64,000 bases of DNA from Plectrocnemia conspersa (taxonomy: Eukaryota > Arthropoda > Insecta > Trichoptera > Polycentropodidae), in assembly GCA_009617715.1 (NCBI GenBank), contig VTFK01000271.1:496001-560000 (forward strand), read 5' to 3'. Below the pieces are notes generated by a model. The model was not told the origin of the DNA, did no database searches, and saw nothing but the letters and a program-made list of their open reading frames with translations. Both the position numbers and the translations under genes were made by a program. Position 1 is the first letter of the stretch, and each line of letters starts with the position of its first letter. This document shows, one piece after another, positions 11,575 through 23,514 of the stretch.

Positions 11575-12285
11575 AAGTGGACAATATCTTTTTTTGTAAA
11601 ATTGTAAAATTATAATCTTTAATATTTTTTATAATGTTTATTCATGCTACAATATATCAACAATAAAAATGAGGGAATATTGCTTTGTGCTAAAAGAAGT
11701 GATTCAAATAACTTGGCATATGCATTTTCTTTGGAAAATAAATTGGTACAGTATTGTTTTTTTTTTGTAACAGTTGTTATGTCATGTTACTTATTCGAAA
11801 TATTTAGTGGGGCTAAAATTTTATTATGCATTTAAATATTGTATATAAATAGATAATGCATAAATGTAATATGTCTATATAGTTTACATTCGATATTTAT
11901 TCAAACGTTAAATTTTAGCTTGAGGCAAAATTTGATTACTGATGTTATGTTATGCATAATGATATTTAGCCATCATTTTTGACAGATAAATTGATTTAGA
12001 TATTCATAATTATGGTTATTATTAATAAATAAATAATATAATCAAGTTTCACGATTAAATAAATATATATTCGATTAATAAATGAGACTAATATTTCAAA
12101 ATTGACTCTAATCATAAATAATTATATTTTTTTATGTTTATATCGTATCATGTTTAAAAATTATCTAAATTACTATTTTTATTATTTAAAATTTCTAGTC
12201 ATTAACATCTTAATTTAATAAAACGCAACAACGAAAGTTCAACTCTTAATTGAATAAATCGCAGCAACGAGGTTGAACAAAAAAT
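11575..12285. other. AT-rich spacer
   Basis: Very AT-rich, with no supported feature. Confidence 0.55.
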
Positions 12286-12289
12286 TATA

Positions 12290-12740
12290 ATTTATACGAC
12301 TCTGAGTTGCACGAAAGATCGTAATTTCACAGTTCGTGCTTAGCATCTCTATTATTGTTTAGCTCTGGGCTAAACTTGCATTCGGTGATGGATTCGTCGT
12401 CGTTCGGTAATTTATCACGAAAATAACAACTTTACAGCCGTGTATAAATAATGTCCGGCGACCGAGCTGTAATTACACGTCGTTAACTTAAAAATATATT
12501 AAAGACAGCCGGGAGAGGCCGTAAAATTCCCGGCTCAAATTAATGATATAGCCTGGGTATACAATATCTCTATATAATCGACGGGACTGATGGCCGGCTT
12601 TATCATTAACATCGAACGGGGCACGTAACAGCTTTGTCATACTGCAACGAAACGAATTAATCGCTTTCGACGTTGTTATGTAAAGCTGTAATTATTTTGT
12701 CGTAATTATGAACTCAGTTTATTGAACCTTCGACATTAAC
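12290..12740. promoter_or_regulatory. GC-elevated island, candidate regulatory block
   Basis: Contains several distinct palindromic or motif-like words: GCTCTGGGCTAAAC, CCGGGAGAGGCCG, GATGGCCGGCTTTATC, AATTAATCGCTTTC and GTAATTATTTTGTCGTAATTA. No coding structure and no copy elsewhere in the window. It ends about 175 bp before the Tigger element. Confidence 0.3.
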
Positions 12741-13009
12741 TCGTACTTAAACTTTATATTATAATACTTTCAACGAAAATTACAACCGATATGTTTCAGA
12801 TTTTTAATTGGAACTTGGTAATAATTTGATTCGTCAGTGTCTATATATTCAGTTTCAGCTACATTTCAAGCCATGATTCATGTCCAAGATTTAAAGCAAA
12901 TTAATATGTGATTACAGGCGGCCCTCGACTTTCGAACGTTCGACTTTCGCACAATTCGCTATTTCGCACATTTAAAAAAAAACTATTTTTTTAAATTTAA
13001 TTTTTTTTT

Positions 13010-13525
13010 TTAAAACGTTTTGATAGCGGTGAATCTTTTGCTTCAATTGCACGTTCGTATAATACAAACAAGTCTACAATATGTTCAATTTTGCAAAATA
13101 AGAATAAAATTAAAGAATACGTTCAAAATTGTGGAAAATAAAGATATATTTCCACAATCTTTAAAGATATGTTTCCAAAAAAACACAGCAAAAAAAAAAC
13201 ATTGATGAAATGGAAAATCTTTGTCATCATAGATCGATGACCAACATCAAAAGGTGTCCATCTGAGTATTTCAATTATTCAAGCAAAAGCTCTTAGTTTG
13301 CACAAAGATTGGAAGGATAGATAAAAAAAATATTTTAACACGGTTTTTCAAGCAAGTATCGGTTGGTTTTACAATTTTAAAATGAGGTCTTTTTATAATA
13401 TTAAATTTACTGGAGAATCGGCTGATGCGGATAAAGATGCTGCAAAAGAATTTATTTCCTAAATGTCCAAAATTATTGAAGATGGAGAATATTCCTTTAG
13501 CCAAATGTTTAATGTAGATGAGACA
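13010..13525 (+). pseudogene. Tigger transposase relic, N-terminal and first catalytic part
   Basis: A first frame from about 13016 reads LKRFDSGESFASIARSY followed by STICSILQNKNKIKE, which matches the psq/CENP-B-type helix-turn-helix of Tigger/jerky proteins. Next, in other frames, come SIQAKALSLHKDWKD (13270-13318), ASIGWFYNFKMRSF and FTGESADADKDAAKEFIS, and IIEDGEYSFSQ leading into FNVDETGLFWK (13509-13541). The last block carries the first catalytic aspartate of the DDE domain. Stops and frameshifts break the gene at several places. The central and third acidic residues are absent because sequence after FWK is deleted. Confidence 0.82.
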
Positions 13526-13533
13526 GGTTTATT

Positions 13534-13767
13534 TTGGAAAACTCTTTAACAATGAAAAATATTAATGAAGCCTTCACGCATCTTGACAAAATTTTAAATA
13601 TTATGGAAGATTGTGATCCCAATGGAGAACGCATATCTCAAGTGCGTGGGGCGATCAATAAAAACATAGCATGTTATAAAATACTATATGAAGAAAAGAA
13701 AAAAAATAGTGAAAAACAGTTAACTCTTGATAACTTTTCAAAGGAAACATCCACAAACCCCGCTTAA
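13534..13767 (+). pseudogene. Tigger transposase relic, C-terminal tail
   Basis: Directly after the FNVDETGLFWK block and in another frame, the sequence continues as INEAFTHLDKILNIMEDCDP, then NKNIACYKILYEEKKK and KQLTLDNFSK before a stop. This is the usual C-terminal tail of Tigger proteins (HLD.IL..IE..DP, ACYK..Y.EKKK, Q.TLD.F). The jump from the first catalytic block straight to the tail implies a deletion removing most of the DDE domain. The stretch is open over 77 codons, which probably reflects a relatively recent insertion rather than function. Confidence 0.75.
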
Positions 13768-13930
13768 ACGTGTCTCTTAAACGCCTCTTAAACATCTTAT
13801 ATTTACTTGATAAATAAATATTTTAAAATTCACACAATTTCAATTTTTTACTTCCTTCGACTTTCGAACATTCAACATTCGCACACATTTTTAGGAACCA
13901 ATTATGTGCGAAAGTCGAGGACCGCCTGTA

Positions 13931-14880
13931 GTATTGTTATTAAAATTATACGCTAAAAATACAACTGTAATAAAATAGGAATACCTAATTTTTAAATATA
14001 ATATAAGTTTTAATTTAGTACTCTTATTTTTTATTATAGATAAACATTTATAAGAATAAGAATATATGAAAATACATATAGTTTACGAGTGTTTCGCAAT
14101 ATGATTTTTTAAATCAATATAGACTTGATAAGCGAGCGATGTGTTGCAATACGAGCATAACGTATTGCGTTACTTTCTCCCCACTTAAGCTAATTATTTT
14201 TCTTGACTTTATAATCAACAAAGTCTTATCGATTATGAATAATGTTCTTGACTTTGAACACTACTTAATGGAGAAATTCAAGTTCACGATCACGATCATG
14301 GATCATTAAATCACTATTTTGAGCGATGCTTCTTGATGAGACTTTTATAAAAAATATTATCACATCGAGACCTACCTCAAGATCATTAAAAAGCATAGGA
14401 TGTGATTACCAAGAAAACCCTCTATTTTGCTTAAATAAAACTGTGGCCTATTAGCGTTGATAAGTTTTCTCATGAATGAGAGCCGCCAATTGTCAATAAA
14501 ATTGTAATATTTTTAGCTATATTTATGGCAATGTTCTTCAATTGAAAATTAATATAAAGTTTTTTAAGGTGAGTATAAAAAGGTGTGGCATATATTATTG
14601 TTATTGCTTAATTTTTAATGATTAAAGAAAAAAAATAAATAAAAGTGTTACTCCACACCGAGCAAGTTTATGGTATTACCGGTTTAATTCGCTGTTTATA
14701 TAGTGAAATTTTATTTTTTCTTCTTAATCCGTTTTTGTTTTGTTTAATATCGGCTTAGGGTCGCAATATAAAAATAATTAAAAATGTTTTGCAACTTAAT
14801 TGCAATTGATTAAATAAGGTAAGACAGTTGTTTTGTCGGCGTACTGCAATAAGGATGTATTTTTAAATAACAATGGCATT
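13931..14880. other. AT-rich spacer
   Basis: Background sequence with no recognised feature. ACGATCACGATCATGGATC near 14287 is a short imperfect repeat. Confidence 0.5.
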
Positions 14881-14883
14881 AGT

Positions 14884-14985
14884 ATTTTAAGGTTTAGTAA
14901 CCCTAAAAGGTGTTCCTTGGCAGCCAGAAAGACGCAGTTGGAATCTAGTAAGAATTTATTCTACTCCCTCTTATTCAAAATAATT
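14884..14985 (+). repeat. R1 family fragment (5' end only)
   Basis: GGTTTAGTAACCCTAAAAGG, then CAGCCAGAAAGACGCAG and CTAGTAAGAATTTATT match the start of the R1 copies at 23.5 (minus), 29.1 and 57.9 kb. The rest of the element is missing. The shared GGTTTAGTAAC start with the 23.5-kb copy suggests this is a real element boundary. Confidence 0.55.
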
Positions 14986-15129
14986 TAAAAAAGGTTTTTG
15001 AGATATTATAAAAGGATATTTGGTTATTATCCGTTTTTATATCCCAGCGCATTTTTTTTATAATAGAAACATTGGGATAAGATTTGCTGAGTTTTCGCAG
15101 AAATTTGTATGTAAGAGTGTTGTTGAGAA

Positions 15130-15312
15130 TTATTTTTGTCGAATTCCATTTTTGGGTTCCGGAACATCTTCGAGAATCACGATCGCGTCCTCTTCTGATT
15201 CTCCGTTAGAGCCAGGACATCAGTATTAATTGAATCGCATTCTAGCGCCTTAATACGCTGATGTGTCACCTACTAGGAGCTGGTCCAGTTCGTAGCATTT
15301 AATTTTAATACA
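15130..15312 (-). repeat. Retroelement 3'-end family V, copy 1
   Basis: TTTTGGGTTCCGGAACATC, TCGAGAATCACGATCGCGTC and GTTAGAGCCAG repeat at 47715-47890 in the same orientation and at 52075-52320 inverted. The continuation CTTAATACGCTG and CAGTTCGTAGCATTTAATTT aligns with the 52-kb copy. This copy is truncated and diverged, and no longer codes. Confidence 0.6.
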
Positions 15313-15409
15313 GTATACTTTTTATTCTCTTTATTATTATGTATTATTTTTTTGGTGGATGGGATGGTGATATTGAGCCGTTGCAGTAGTATTTTTATGA
15401 TATATGTTA

Positions 15410-15660
15410 AATGGATGTGAGTGATCCGCGGATGAGGCACCGCCGGTCGTCAAACTCCCGTCGTGGTCCGCCAAAATACGTGCTCTCCACCTTCCGGCGC
15501 CGTCGCGATCGAGTTACCAGAATGCCACCTAGTTTTGGATATTATAAATAAATAATATGCCCTCATATTTGTATGTAGCTCGAGGAACCCGAGAGCAGAG
15601 AAACTTGTCAATTGTACAAATTCACACAATTTCACCACAGCAAGAACACAGCTAAGAAGA
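15410..15660. other. GC-rich unclassified segment
   Basis: GC-rich from 15425 to 15535, with CGCCGGTCGTCAAAC and GGCGCCGTCGCGATCG. A 62-codon minus-strand frame gives no recognisable peptide. It follows retroelement fragments and could be part of the same insertion or a regulatory island. Confidence 0.3.
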
Positions 15661-15869
15661 TTAGAGGGTATCTATATTTATAACAACTTTATAACAGATT
15701 CTGTTAATCCTGCAGATGCCTTGGTATAGAGTATGATAATATATTTACAAATTTAAAACATAAGTTATTTTTTATATGTACAACAGCAGAAACATAAAAA
15801 TCAGTGTGAAATATAATGGTTTTATCTCTAATAATGTGTTTTATGAGAAAATTTAAAAAGGCTGCAATC

Positions 15870-16175
15870 ACAATTCATCGCCTCCTTTGGTGAAGTGGCC
15901 CGAGGAGGGCATCCAGTTATTTTAATAACTCTCATCGACAGTCGTCGAATTCGCATCCAATTATCGAAGAGCGTCAACTATGGCGGGAGGGCGGCCCGTT
16001 TCGCCCTTCGGCGGCCCTCTTCAGACGCCCTTTAAAACTGAAGCACCAGCACGGCCGGGGCAAACGATGGGATAAGTGGTATCTGCAGATTGATGGCAGC
16101 ACAGCTAACAGCGCGGAGTGGGCGCGACGACACGCCCAGCCAAAGGCTCTAAACACGGGTATTGCCGTTGCTCAC
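15870..16175. promoter_or_regulatory. Strongly GC-rich island
   Basis: Among the most GC-rich stretches in the window, with many CpGs (GGCGGGAGGGCGGCCCG, CTTCGGCGGCCC, GCGGAGTGGGCGCGACG). No frame longer than 60 codons and no domain. It could be a promoter CpG-type block, an untranslated exon or a conserved element. No TATA box or splice evidence allows a choice. Confidence 0.35.
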
Positions 16176-16179
16176 GTTA

Positions 16180-18525
16180 AATTATGAACTAATTTACTAA
16201 CTTTTATATTAGATTTTTTTCTAAAACTTTTTATTGTCACACCTTTCATAAAAAATATTTTACGACCCACCCCTCTCTTGATTCATATCAATTTTTAAGA
16301 TGAATTTCTTAGACCCTGGACTGATAAAATACTAAGTTACTCACAGATTTTATTTTTAAAAATTGGCAATTTAATCCTCAATTCCATATATCAAGTCAAG
16401 AGTATAATATAAAATTCATACTTCAAACAAAAATTTTAATTTATCGTTAGAAGCCAATGGGTTAGTTTTGTTGGTTAATTTATTCGATTGAACACCTCAA
16501 AGACAACGTCATATATTTATGAAATATGAGTGAAAATATTATGTATAACTGCTTAAAAAAATATTAAAAGTCTGTCAAGCTATAATAATAAAACTTCTAA
16601 GAAATAAATTTATATATTATATATAATAATATCAATTGGATTAAAAAAATATTGTTAAGATTTTGAAAAGTAGATGAAATAAATTTCTCTTATCTGAGTT
16701 ACTTTTTAAAATTTAATCGCCAGATATAACTTACCGTAAATTATATAATACGAAGTCCTCTACAACTAATGCAGTATAATAATTAGTAATTTCATTAACA
16801 TTGAAATTAAATATTTGGTCGTTAGTCAATTGTATTCGCAGGAATAAATCATGTGTAGGTATAAGATATAAAATTGATTTTTAATAATTTTGCCATTATT
16901 TTATAATTCAAATTTTTTTTCTGATTAAATTGTATTATTTGTTCTTACATTTGTATTTTGCGACATATATTTTCTGTAATATCACGATAAAAAGTTTAAT
17001 TTGTTGATAAAAAGCTCTTTTAAGTCTGAACGATTTCAACTTTCGCTCAATATTTAATGAATAACGTTGAGTGTACTAATGTGAGCTTGTTTTATTTTTG
17101 TAATTATACTTTTTTGTATCTAAAATTAAAGACATAGAACGGAAAGGTTTCATTGGGCGTGACTAACCGGCCCTAAATAATTAATGTGAATCTTAACGAC
17201 CCTACACTTCACAGCTGCGCCATCTATCACTACATTCGTTATATTTTTATATTTACAATTTAATCAATTATTATTTTGATAAAAAGCACAGGTAATATTG
17301 TATTAATAGGCATTAAAAGAAAGCTCTCTTGTGAAGTTTTGTGATGTCTTATTAAATTATTAAATATTTTATGAATTTTCTAACAATAAATTCATATAAT
17401 ATTTATGCAATATAAATAAATACAAAAACACATATGAGAGAATAAGTATTTATATAAAAGTAAAATAGTAAATCTTTATTAATCGACTAAATAATAGATA
17501 TCAAACGAAAGCTTGTCGCAGCAACCCCTCTGTGTACCTATGTAGTAAGGCGGTGTTAAAAATTGATGTTGTAAAGAGGGATGCTGCTTTGAAAATGTAA
17601 ATTTGACTTAAGATCAATTTGAAATTTTAACGAGGACACTCTTCGCGTCGAGGACGAGAGCCGAACGGTGTTTGAAAGCTCAAAAAATCCCTTTTTTGCA
17701 AGGCAGCTTTTGCACCGGCTTATACATCATTTAAGCTTCCTGCCGTGAAGCTATGGAGTTCGAGTGGGCGGAAAGATGTCAAATTATACAAAAAATACTG
17801 ACAAATCTCTACTGAAATAAAAGAACGTGTAATCCTCTTATTCGAGTTGTTCTTGTCGCTTTGGGTTATGTATGATCTTATTACACACAGTAAATTTTCA
17901 ATATTATTTTTTAAATTAATTAATTTTTTTTCTGGAAATATATTATATTGTAGAAAGTTTGATATATGAAACTCGTTTTGAGTGGATAAAGGAATTCTTT
18001 ATTTTTTGTAAGGTATTCTTTATCGGTGATTATGAGGAAGCTTACGATATAGAAATTGTTTTTACAAAAGTCTCTGTGGGTAAGATATGTTCCATGGGTC
18101 ACCTTGAAGGATCGCTAAAATAGTAATTATGTGTTAAGCTTATTGAATTTCGAAACGACCTGCTGATCTATGGGCTGGAGTAATGAAGTGGTGTTGAGAA
18201 TAAGTAGCTTGATTTAATTCCTATAGAATTCGTGGTTTTACTGTATTATAAAATAAGAAGATTTGATGCTTTCTGTCAAGAAATTCTCTAGAAAGAATTG
18301 TTGAATTGAAAGTTGGAAGAAACATAATTTTAATTAAGAAAAACTAGATTATAGCGAGTAACTGCTACACATTATATGTAAGCCATTTTGGTTTATATCC
18401 AATACAATGAGTTTTAGTTTTCGTTGATCTCTGTAATAAATTATTCAGATTATTTTTAACTAACTGTAATTAAATTTATTAAAAATATATGTTTTTATTA
18501 GCCCACCCTGTACGTTCATTACAAA
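16180..18525. other. AT-rich spacer
   Basis: Long AT-rich stretch. Small GC-elevated patches near 17160-17240 and 17510-17780 show no recognisable gene or repeat copy. Confidence 0.5.
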
Positions 18526-18529
18526 AAAG

Positions 18530-18720
18530 TACATTCACAAAAACGCAATATCATCAAAATGGTTTTCACCTGGCTACCGTGAATGCGCTTATTAACCGTG
18601 TTGCCTTTTACCGTGTCAAAATCCACAAAGGGCATCAAAAGCACGGTGGTCCCCATTGAAAGGGCTCGGGGAAAAAAATGTGAATAGACCTCAGAAGTGA
18701 CAGCGCTAATTTAGATTTCA
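18530..18720. promoter_or_regulatory. Candidate regulatory block
   Basis: Contains ATCATCAAAATGG and GGGCATCAAAAGC, TCF/LEF-like CATCAAA words about 70 bp apart, and a GC-elevated core. No coding frame. Speculative. Confidence 0.25.
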
Positions 18721-18724
18721 TTCG

Positions 18725-19660
18725 TTTCTGACAGACGCGACAATATTTTCAGAGACATCTCGAAATGGAACCCTTTTGTATGGTGCTGTGGAGACCGACG
18801 AGAAAAAACGGAACAATCTGCTTTTGGAAACGATGATGTCGAGTCATCATAATATGACATTTCCCTTTTAAGCGTCGCTTTGTGCTCGAACATGAAATAT
18901 TATATATAATAAAATATAATATTATATAAAAAAACAATTTTATTTTTAAGCTGAGGTCGTCGACATTCCAAAGTACAAATCAGTTATATGATGACGTGCA
19001 ACGATATCGATATCATTAAACTATTTCCATCCGCAATAAATCACTATTAAAGCATAGTTTAGGTTCAAATACTCTAAATAGCGACGATGGGCGTGGATTA
19101 TACACGCCATTTCCCTTGAGTTATGTCCCCTAAGGACTGTTCGTTAAATGGAGGAAAATCTCAAAGACTTGAACCCATCTGTCACTTTGAAAAACTGCTT
19201 CTTTGAACTAGTGATTCATTATATATTGTATTTTTCAAACTTAAGATTTGGGATAATGTGTGTTTTATAGTTTTCTCTGTTTTTTAGATTCTAATAGAAA
19301 ATATCGTATGCTATTTTATTTTTAAAATTATTATGATTAATATTAATTTATATATCGTCAGCCATTTCATAAAAAAATACTTTTAAAGTGTATTTTCGTA
19401 TTTAATTAGCTAATTATTTTCAGATGTGGACCCGACATTGCTAATTTTCAAAATGTGTGATTTTTTATTGATTTACATCGTATGTTTTATGTTGGGAATG
19501 TAAAGACTCTACAACTATTTTTAAAGAGTATAATTTTAATCGAAACATCAGAGAAAGTACAAAAAATTGACAATTAAAAAAATTTAAATTTTTAGGTTAA
19601 AGATTAGAAAATAATTTACAGAAACAACACCAAACATTTAGAAAACTGAATTCTACGGAT
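18725..19660. other. Spacer
   Basis: Mixed background. A short GC-elevated patch at 19080-19170 was inspected and nothing recognised. Confidence 0.45.
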
Positions 19661-19670
19661 CATGACAAAG

Positions 19671-20010
19671 CTAAGATTAGTTATTTTATTACATATAAAA
19701 AAGGCCAATAAATCATTAGAAGATGAATATATTAAAAATTTCATGATTGATACAGCAGAGAAATTATATCTCGACAAAAATAAGCTTTCATAATTTTTTT
19801 ATCTCAGTTCCAAAAAATGCTAAATAGTTTAATTTTCACGCATTATTTTTACATGAATGCACTGATGAATGCACTTGGAAAAGCCTAGATTTAGTAAAGG
19901 CATTGTGAGTCAAAAAAGTTTGTATACAATTGCGTAATCATTATTTGCTTTGCTATTAAATTGGCTATTGATGTTACTCACAATGTGCTCTACACTTCTC
20001 ATATCTGTTC
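19671..20010 (+). pseudogene. Decayed hAT transposase fragment, N-terminal region
   Basis: Frame 19671-19793 reads LRLVILLHIKKANKSLEDEY followed by IKNFMIDTAEKLYLDKNK. This fits the hAT segment A.Y.VA..IAK..KP...GE.IK.CM...AE that precedes the catalytic domain. After stops, a second frame near 19955 gives FAIKLAIDVTHNVLYTSHIC, comparable with the LALDESTDV.D.AQL block. The evidence is motif order and spacing. No inverted ends or target duplication were found. Confidence 0.45.
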
Positions 20011-20334
20011 TTACCAAAAGTCTGATAAATTGAAAAGGCTGCAATAATTGTACATGATTTTATAAATTTAGCATCGGTGAATGGCTTTATTTTATTATGT
20101 TGCTTTTTTTGCATATTTTGAATATCATGTCAAGTGCTTAGTCTGGTAATGACGACGTATATTGTATTTTTTTAATTCAGATGTAATGTTATCGCACAAT
20201 AAAAATAATTTGGTAACAAAATAATTTACACTCCATTCTGCTTTAAAAGCACGACATTTAAAGTTCACTAATCTTTCTTTTCTGGTTTTGATAATGACAA
20301 GAAAAATATCTACGGTTGATAAAATAAGAATAAA

Positions 20335-20500
20335 CTATTGCAAAAAGCGTTACACGGGATACAGAATACGCTGTCGAAATATAATCGCGTAACGTCACAG
20401 CGGAATTCGAAGCAATAGGAGTACCACATACGGTCATATTTCGCTACTCCTCAAACTCTCGGTTTGCCGTTCCGTAAGAGCGCATACTTTAAAAATTTAA
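20335..20500. promoter_or_regulatory. Candidate regulatory block
   Basis: Compact GC-elevated block with CGCGTAACGTCACAGCGG, which contains a CRE-like ACGTCA word. No coding frame. Identity uncertain. Confidence 0.25.
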
Positions 20501-20504
20501 AATG

Positions 20505-21875
20505 TAAAATCTATTTCCAGCTCATGGGCCAGAATAAAATATAAATTCGGATAAATTAGCAATATTGTTGTATTTTGTGATCTTTGAATTATAATGAATT
20601 CTTTTGTTGTCAACCAATGAAAAATAAGCATTCAAATATAAAGCAAGATGGCCGACAGTAACGTGGCAACAGTTTTAAATAATTATTATTTAGTAATAAA
20701 ATTTTGCTACGTGATGTGCGTTGTTCGATTTGACTGAATATAAATATTCGGATTGCAAATGAACTAGGTATGTTATAACCATGTAAATAAAATATATACA
20801 TAATGTGTATAAGGATTATAATAATACATTGATTAAAATAGATAAACAATCAAAACAATCATCATAATGAAATCTTCAAATTTTGAATTCCTGTCGACGG
20901 GCTTCGAGGCTGAAAAGTGAGTTTTTCCTTTTATAATACATAAACATTGTCATTGCTTCTGATTTAATGCACATATGCATTAGATTTGACTGAAACAGGT
21001 GCGTTTTAAACGTGAGCATGTAATATATACTTAGTACGTATGAAGATTGAGGTTAATGTTGATCAAACCATATAAATGCTAATAAAACGTAATTTTTATC
21101 TATTGATATTTGGGGATATTATATTTCACGACGATCGCGTGACAATGATTGTGATGCAGTCGGTTATTTAGCTGAAGTAGTTTGGTTAAAGCAAAATAAA
21201 TTAAAACCATTATTGCAGCAAAATAAATTCACCTAGATCGTTCCATTCCAATATACATATGTGTAGTTTCTTGGATGTTATCTAATAGACGACATTTTAC
21301 AATGATTATAAGTACATGATTGTATACCTGGAATAGTCGATAGCCAAAATATCTACATAAGAGTGGCTTATTTTTAATTCCGATCTCGTCATGGTTTTAA
21401 ATATGTTTTTGTTCTGTGCCATCATTCCTCTTTCAGAATAGCCAAATTCAAGATATTCAGTTACATCAAACTTATGTAGTATGTTCTTTATAAAAAGATA
21501 ATACTTGCTTACATCTTCTAATACTGTTCTAATAGTGATAATAAAACTTCCGAGTTCAATTTAAAAAATGTCTAATTTATACATAAAATATTTAGCACTT
21601 TTGGTAAAAACTTCTTAAAATTTTAGATGTAAAATTTTTAATTAAATATTAAAATTGAATTTTGCTACCACATAATATGACCGAACTGATTAAGCACGTT
21701 TTCACATACAAAATGCTATCTTTAAATTTGAATATTTTAGAATAAACTTTAAAATTTCCACAAAATACATATTGTATAAACACTCGAAGCCAGAATTTGT
21801 GTTCGCTCTCCGTCCCCTCATTTGCATATGAAAACATTTCGCTGTGCACTGCTTAAATATTATGCCAAAGTCCTT
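20505..21875. other. AT-rich spacer
   Basis: Background with short TACATATG words. No recognised feature. Confidence 0.5.
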
Positions 21876-21879
21876 ATAA

Positions 21880-22430
21880 AGTACCAGCAGCCCTGGTCCG
21901 GGTGACTGGAGACCACTAATGCCCAACATGTGCGACTTCCTACGTGCAATTTGGCAAGACTTTTCGCCTCCTTATCGTAAACAAGCAGCTTCGAATCTCC
22001 CGGAGCTGGAGACGTCGCGTTTGGGGTCGTAAAGACCCCCGCTTGCACTCTGCGAATGTATGTACTATGTGTACACACAGCATTAAAGTAACGCTAGTGC
22101 GAATGAAGACGTCTGGCTTACGACACTGCATATATGAATTATGAAAATGCACTTTGGCCGCGCCGACAGTGCGAAAACGATCTTCGGAATTAATTCCTTC
22201 GTTTTTGTCGTCTGACATATTTATTTGTCGTGTACAAAATGGAAGCTGCTAACCTCATCTGACATGTCGGCAAACATGGGTTTCGTGTTTTTTTCTGTCT
22301 TCCTCTCCTTTTACATCTCACACCGCGGCTCATTGAGATAAATCACGCGTTAAGTGAAACGAGACATTCTCGTTGCAGCGTCCTACATTTGACGATGTGT
22401 GAAAAAAATACGTCGGGTTTGCGGGTTTCA
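21880..22430. promoter_or_regulatory. GC-elevated island; possible unrecognised exon
   Basis: A broad GC-elevated block. The minus strand has a 92-codon frame (21940-22218) beginning MSDDKNEGINSEDRF with an A-rich upstream context. Plus- and minus-strand frames overlap, and none shows a known domain or repeated codon bias. TGGGGTCGTAAAGACCCC (22022-22039) is a short hairpin. Conserved non-coding DNA is more likely than an exon, but the latter cannot be excluded by eye. Confidence 0.3.
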
Positions 22431-22679
22431 CTTTGTACGACAGTAAAACGAATTGAAAATAATTTTGGAGTGAAACATAAATTATTATCTTAAAAATTCA
22501 CCACGCTCGCTTTGTTACACCCGTCACTCAATTTAGACTGACGTTACTCAAATTAAAAAATTCAATTCGCCAATATTGTTTTTTTCTGAAAATTAAAAAT
22601 ATATATATTTTACTATTTTCAAAATATAAATGAAATACATGAACAGGATTTTAAGAAAGTTCAACGACTGCAATTCACC

Positions 22680-22738
22680 GAACGGTAAATTTGTATGGAA
22701 AATTAAAATACAAACGGTAAATTTGAATGGAAAATTCG
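22680..22738. repeat. Two-copy tandem repeat, ~32-bp period
   Basis: AACGGTAAATTTGTATGG and AACGGTAAATTTGAATGG, each followed by AAAATT, lie head to tail. One substitution separates the cores. Confidence 0.65.
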
Positions 22739-22924
22739 TCTAGTTCAATGATTCTATAGTTGATCGCCGATGATTTATTAATTAAAAACTCTCTATTTCA
22801 ATTTCTTAGTTTGTCATATTATCCGTCAAATACATACGATCTTTTTTTTTTTAAATACTTTTGTAAATATCACAATGACAATATTTATTTTTAAAGTGAA
22901 CTCAATTATAGCTTCCTATCTTTC

Positions 22925-23512
22925 CTAGAATATGTTGTGGGGGATCATATTCTTGAAACTCGCGTTAATCACTGTACAAAAATAATCATTCATCAACAAT
23001 TGAGAGAAACAAGACAATATAGTGTAAAGGATGGGACAACACGAAGGCACTCGTTAGGACTAGAAATAATAACACGCAAGGGTTCTCCTCTGCATTGAGA
23101 GAATATTTATTTGTTGCGAAACGGTCACGTATATAATAAATCACCGGATCCACAAGATTCCCGTTGCAATGCAATACGACCTTGGACAATGCCCATCAAG
23201 CGAATGTCGCTTTCTAAAGGCGTTGGTTGTTCTAAGTAACGAGTGCAACGATTGGCTTGATGACTCCATCGTACGAGCACCGTAGCAGAATGGGATCAAT
23301 CTTCGTTATACTCTTGCTGCCATACCAATCAGCACTTTGAGGATCTTTCACTGACATCATCCCTCCGCCTGCTTCTCCACCACCACTCGGAGAATAACGA
23401 TTTAGCCCATTATCGTAATTCGCAATAAATGTAATAAATAAATTCTTAGCAGTTTTTACCTGCGTCTTACTGGCTGCTAAGTCACAGTCCTCAGAGTTAC
23501 TAAACCAGAAAA
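22925..23512 (-). repeat. R1 family, full-length-like copy A
   Basis: Read on the minus strand: GGTTTAGTAACTCTGAGG, then GACTTAGCAGCCAGTAAGAC at the start; GGTGGTGGAGAAGCAGGCGG inside; then CCGTTTCGCAACAAATAAA; and TTAACGCGAGTTTCAAGAAT, TGATCCCCCACA at the end. All these blocks recur in copies B, D and E, and in part in C. The TG(TG)AC start and CCCCACA end resemble LTR tips (TG...CA), but no second LTR, polymerase frame or target duplication was seen. Family unknown. Confidence 0.65.
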
Positions 23513-23514
23513 TG

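Larger units (their letters stand above)
12915..13928 (+). mobile_element. Internally deleted Tigger (pogo-type) DNA transposon
   Basis: A 1,014-bp element flanked by TA at 12913-12914 and 13929-13930, the target used by Tc1/mariner-pogo elements. The ends are inverted repeats CAGGCGGYCCTCGACTTTCG, 19 of 20 bases identical, like the CAGGC..CCTCG tips of Tigger elements. Secondary copies of the TTCGACTTTCG word lie just inside each end (12940-12960 and 13855-13890). The interior holds a decayed transposase in several frames whose middle is missing. Both termini survive, so the copy may once have been movable in trans. Confidence 0.87.

Noticed and set aside
21940..22218. 92-codon minus-strand frame starting MSDDKNEGINSEDRF
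   Set aside because: Overlaps frames on the other strand, has no known domain and no visible splice context; kept only as a note in the island entry.
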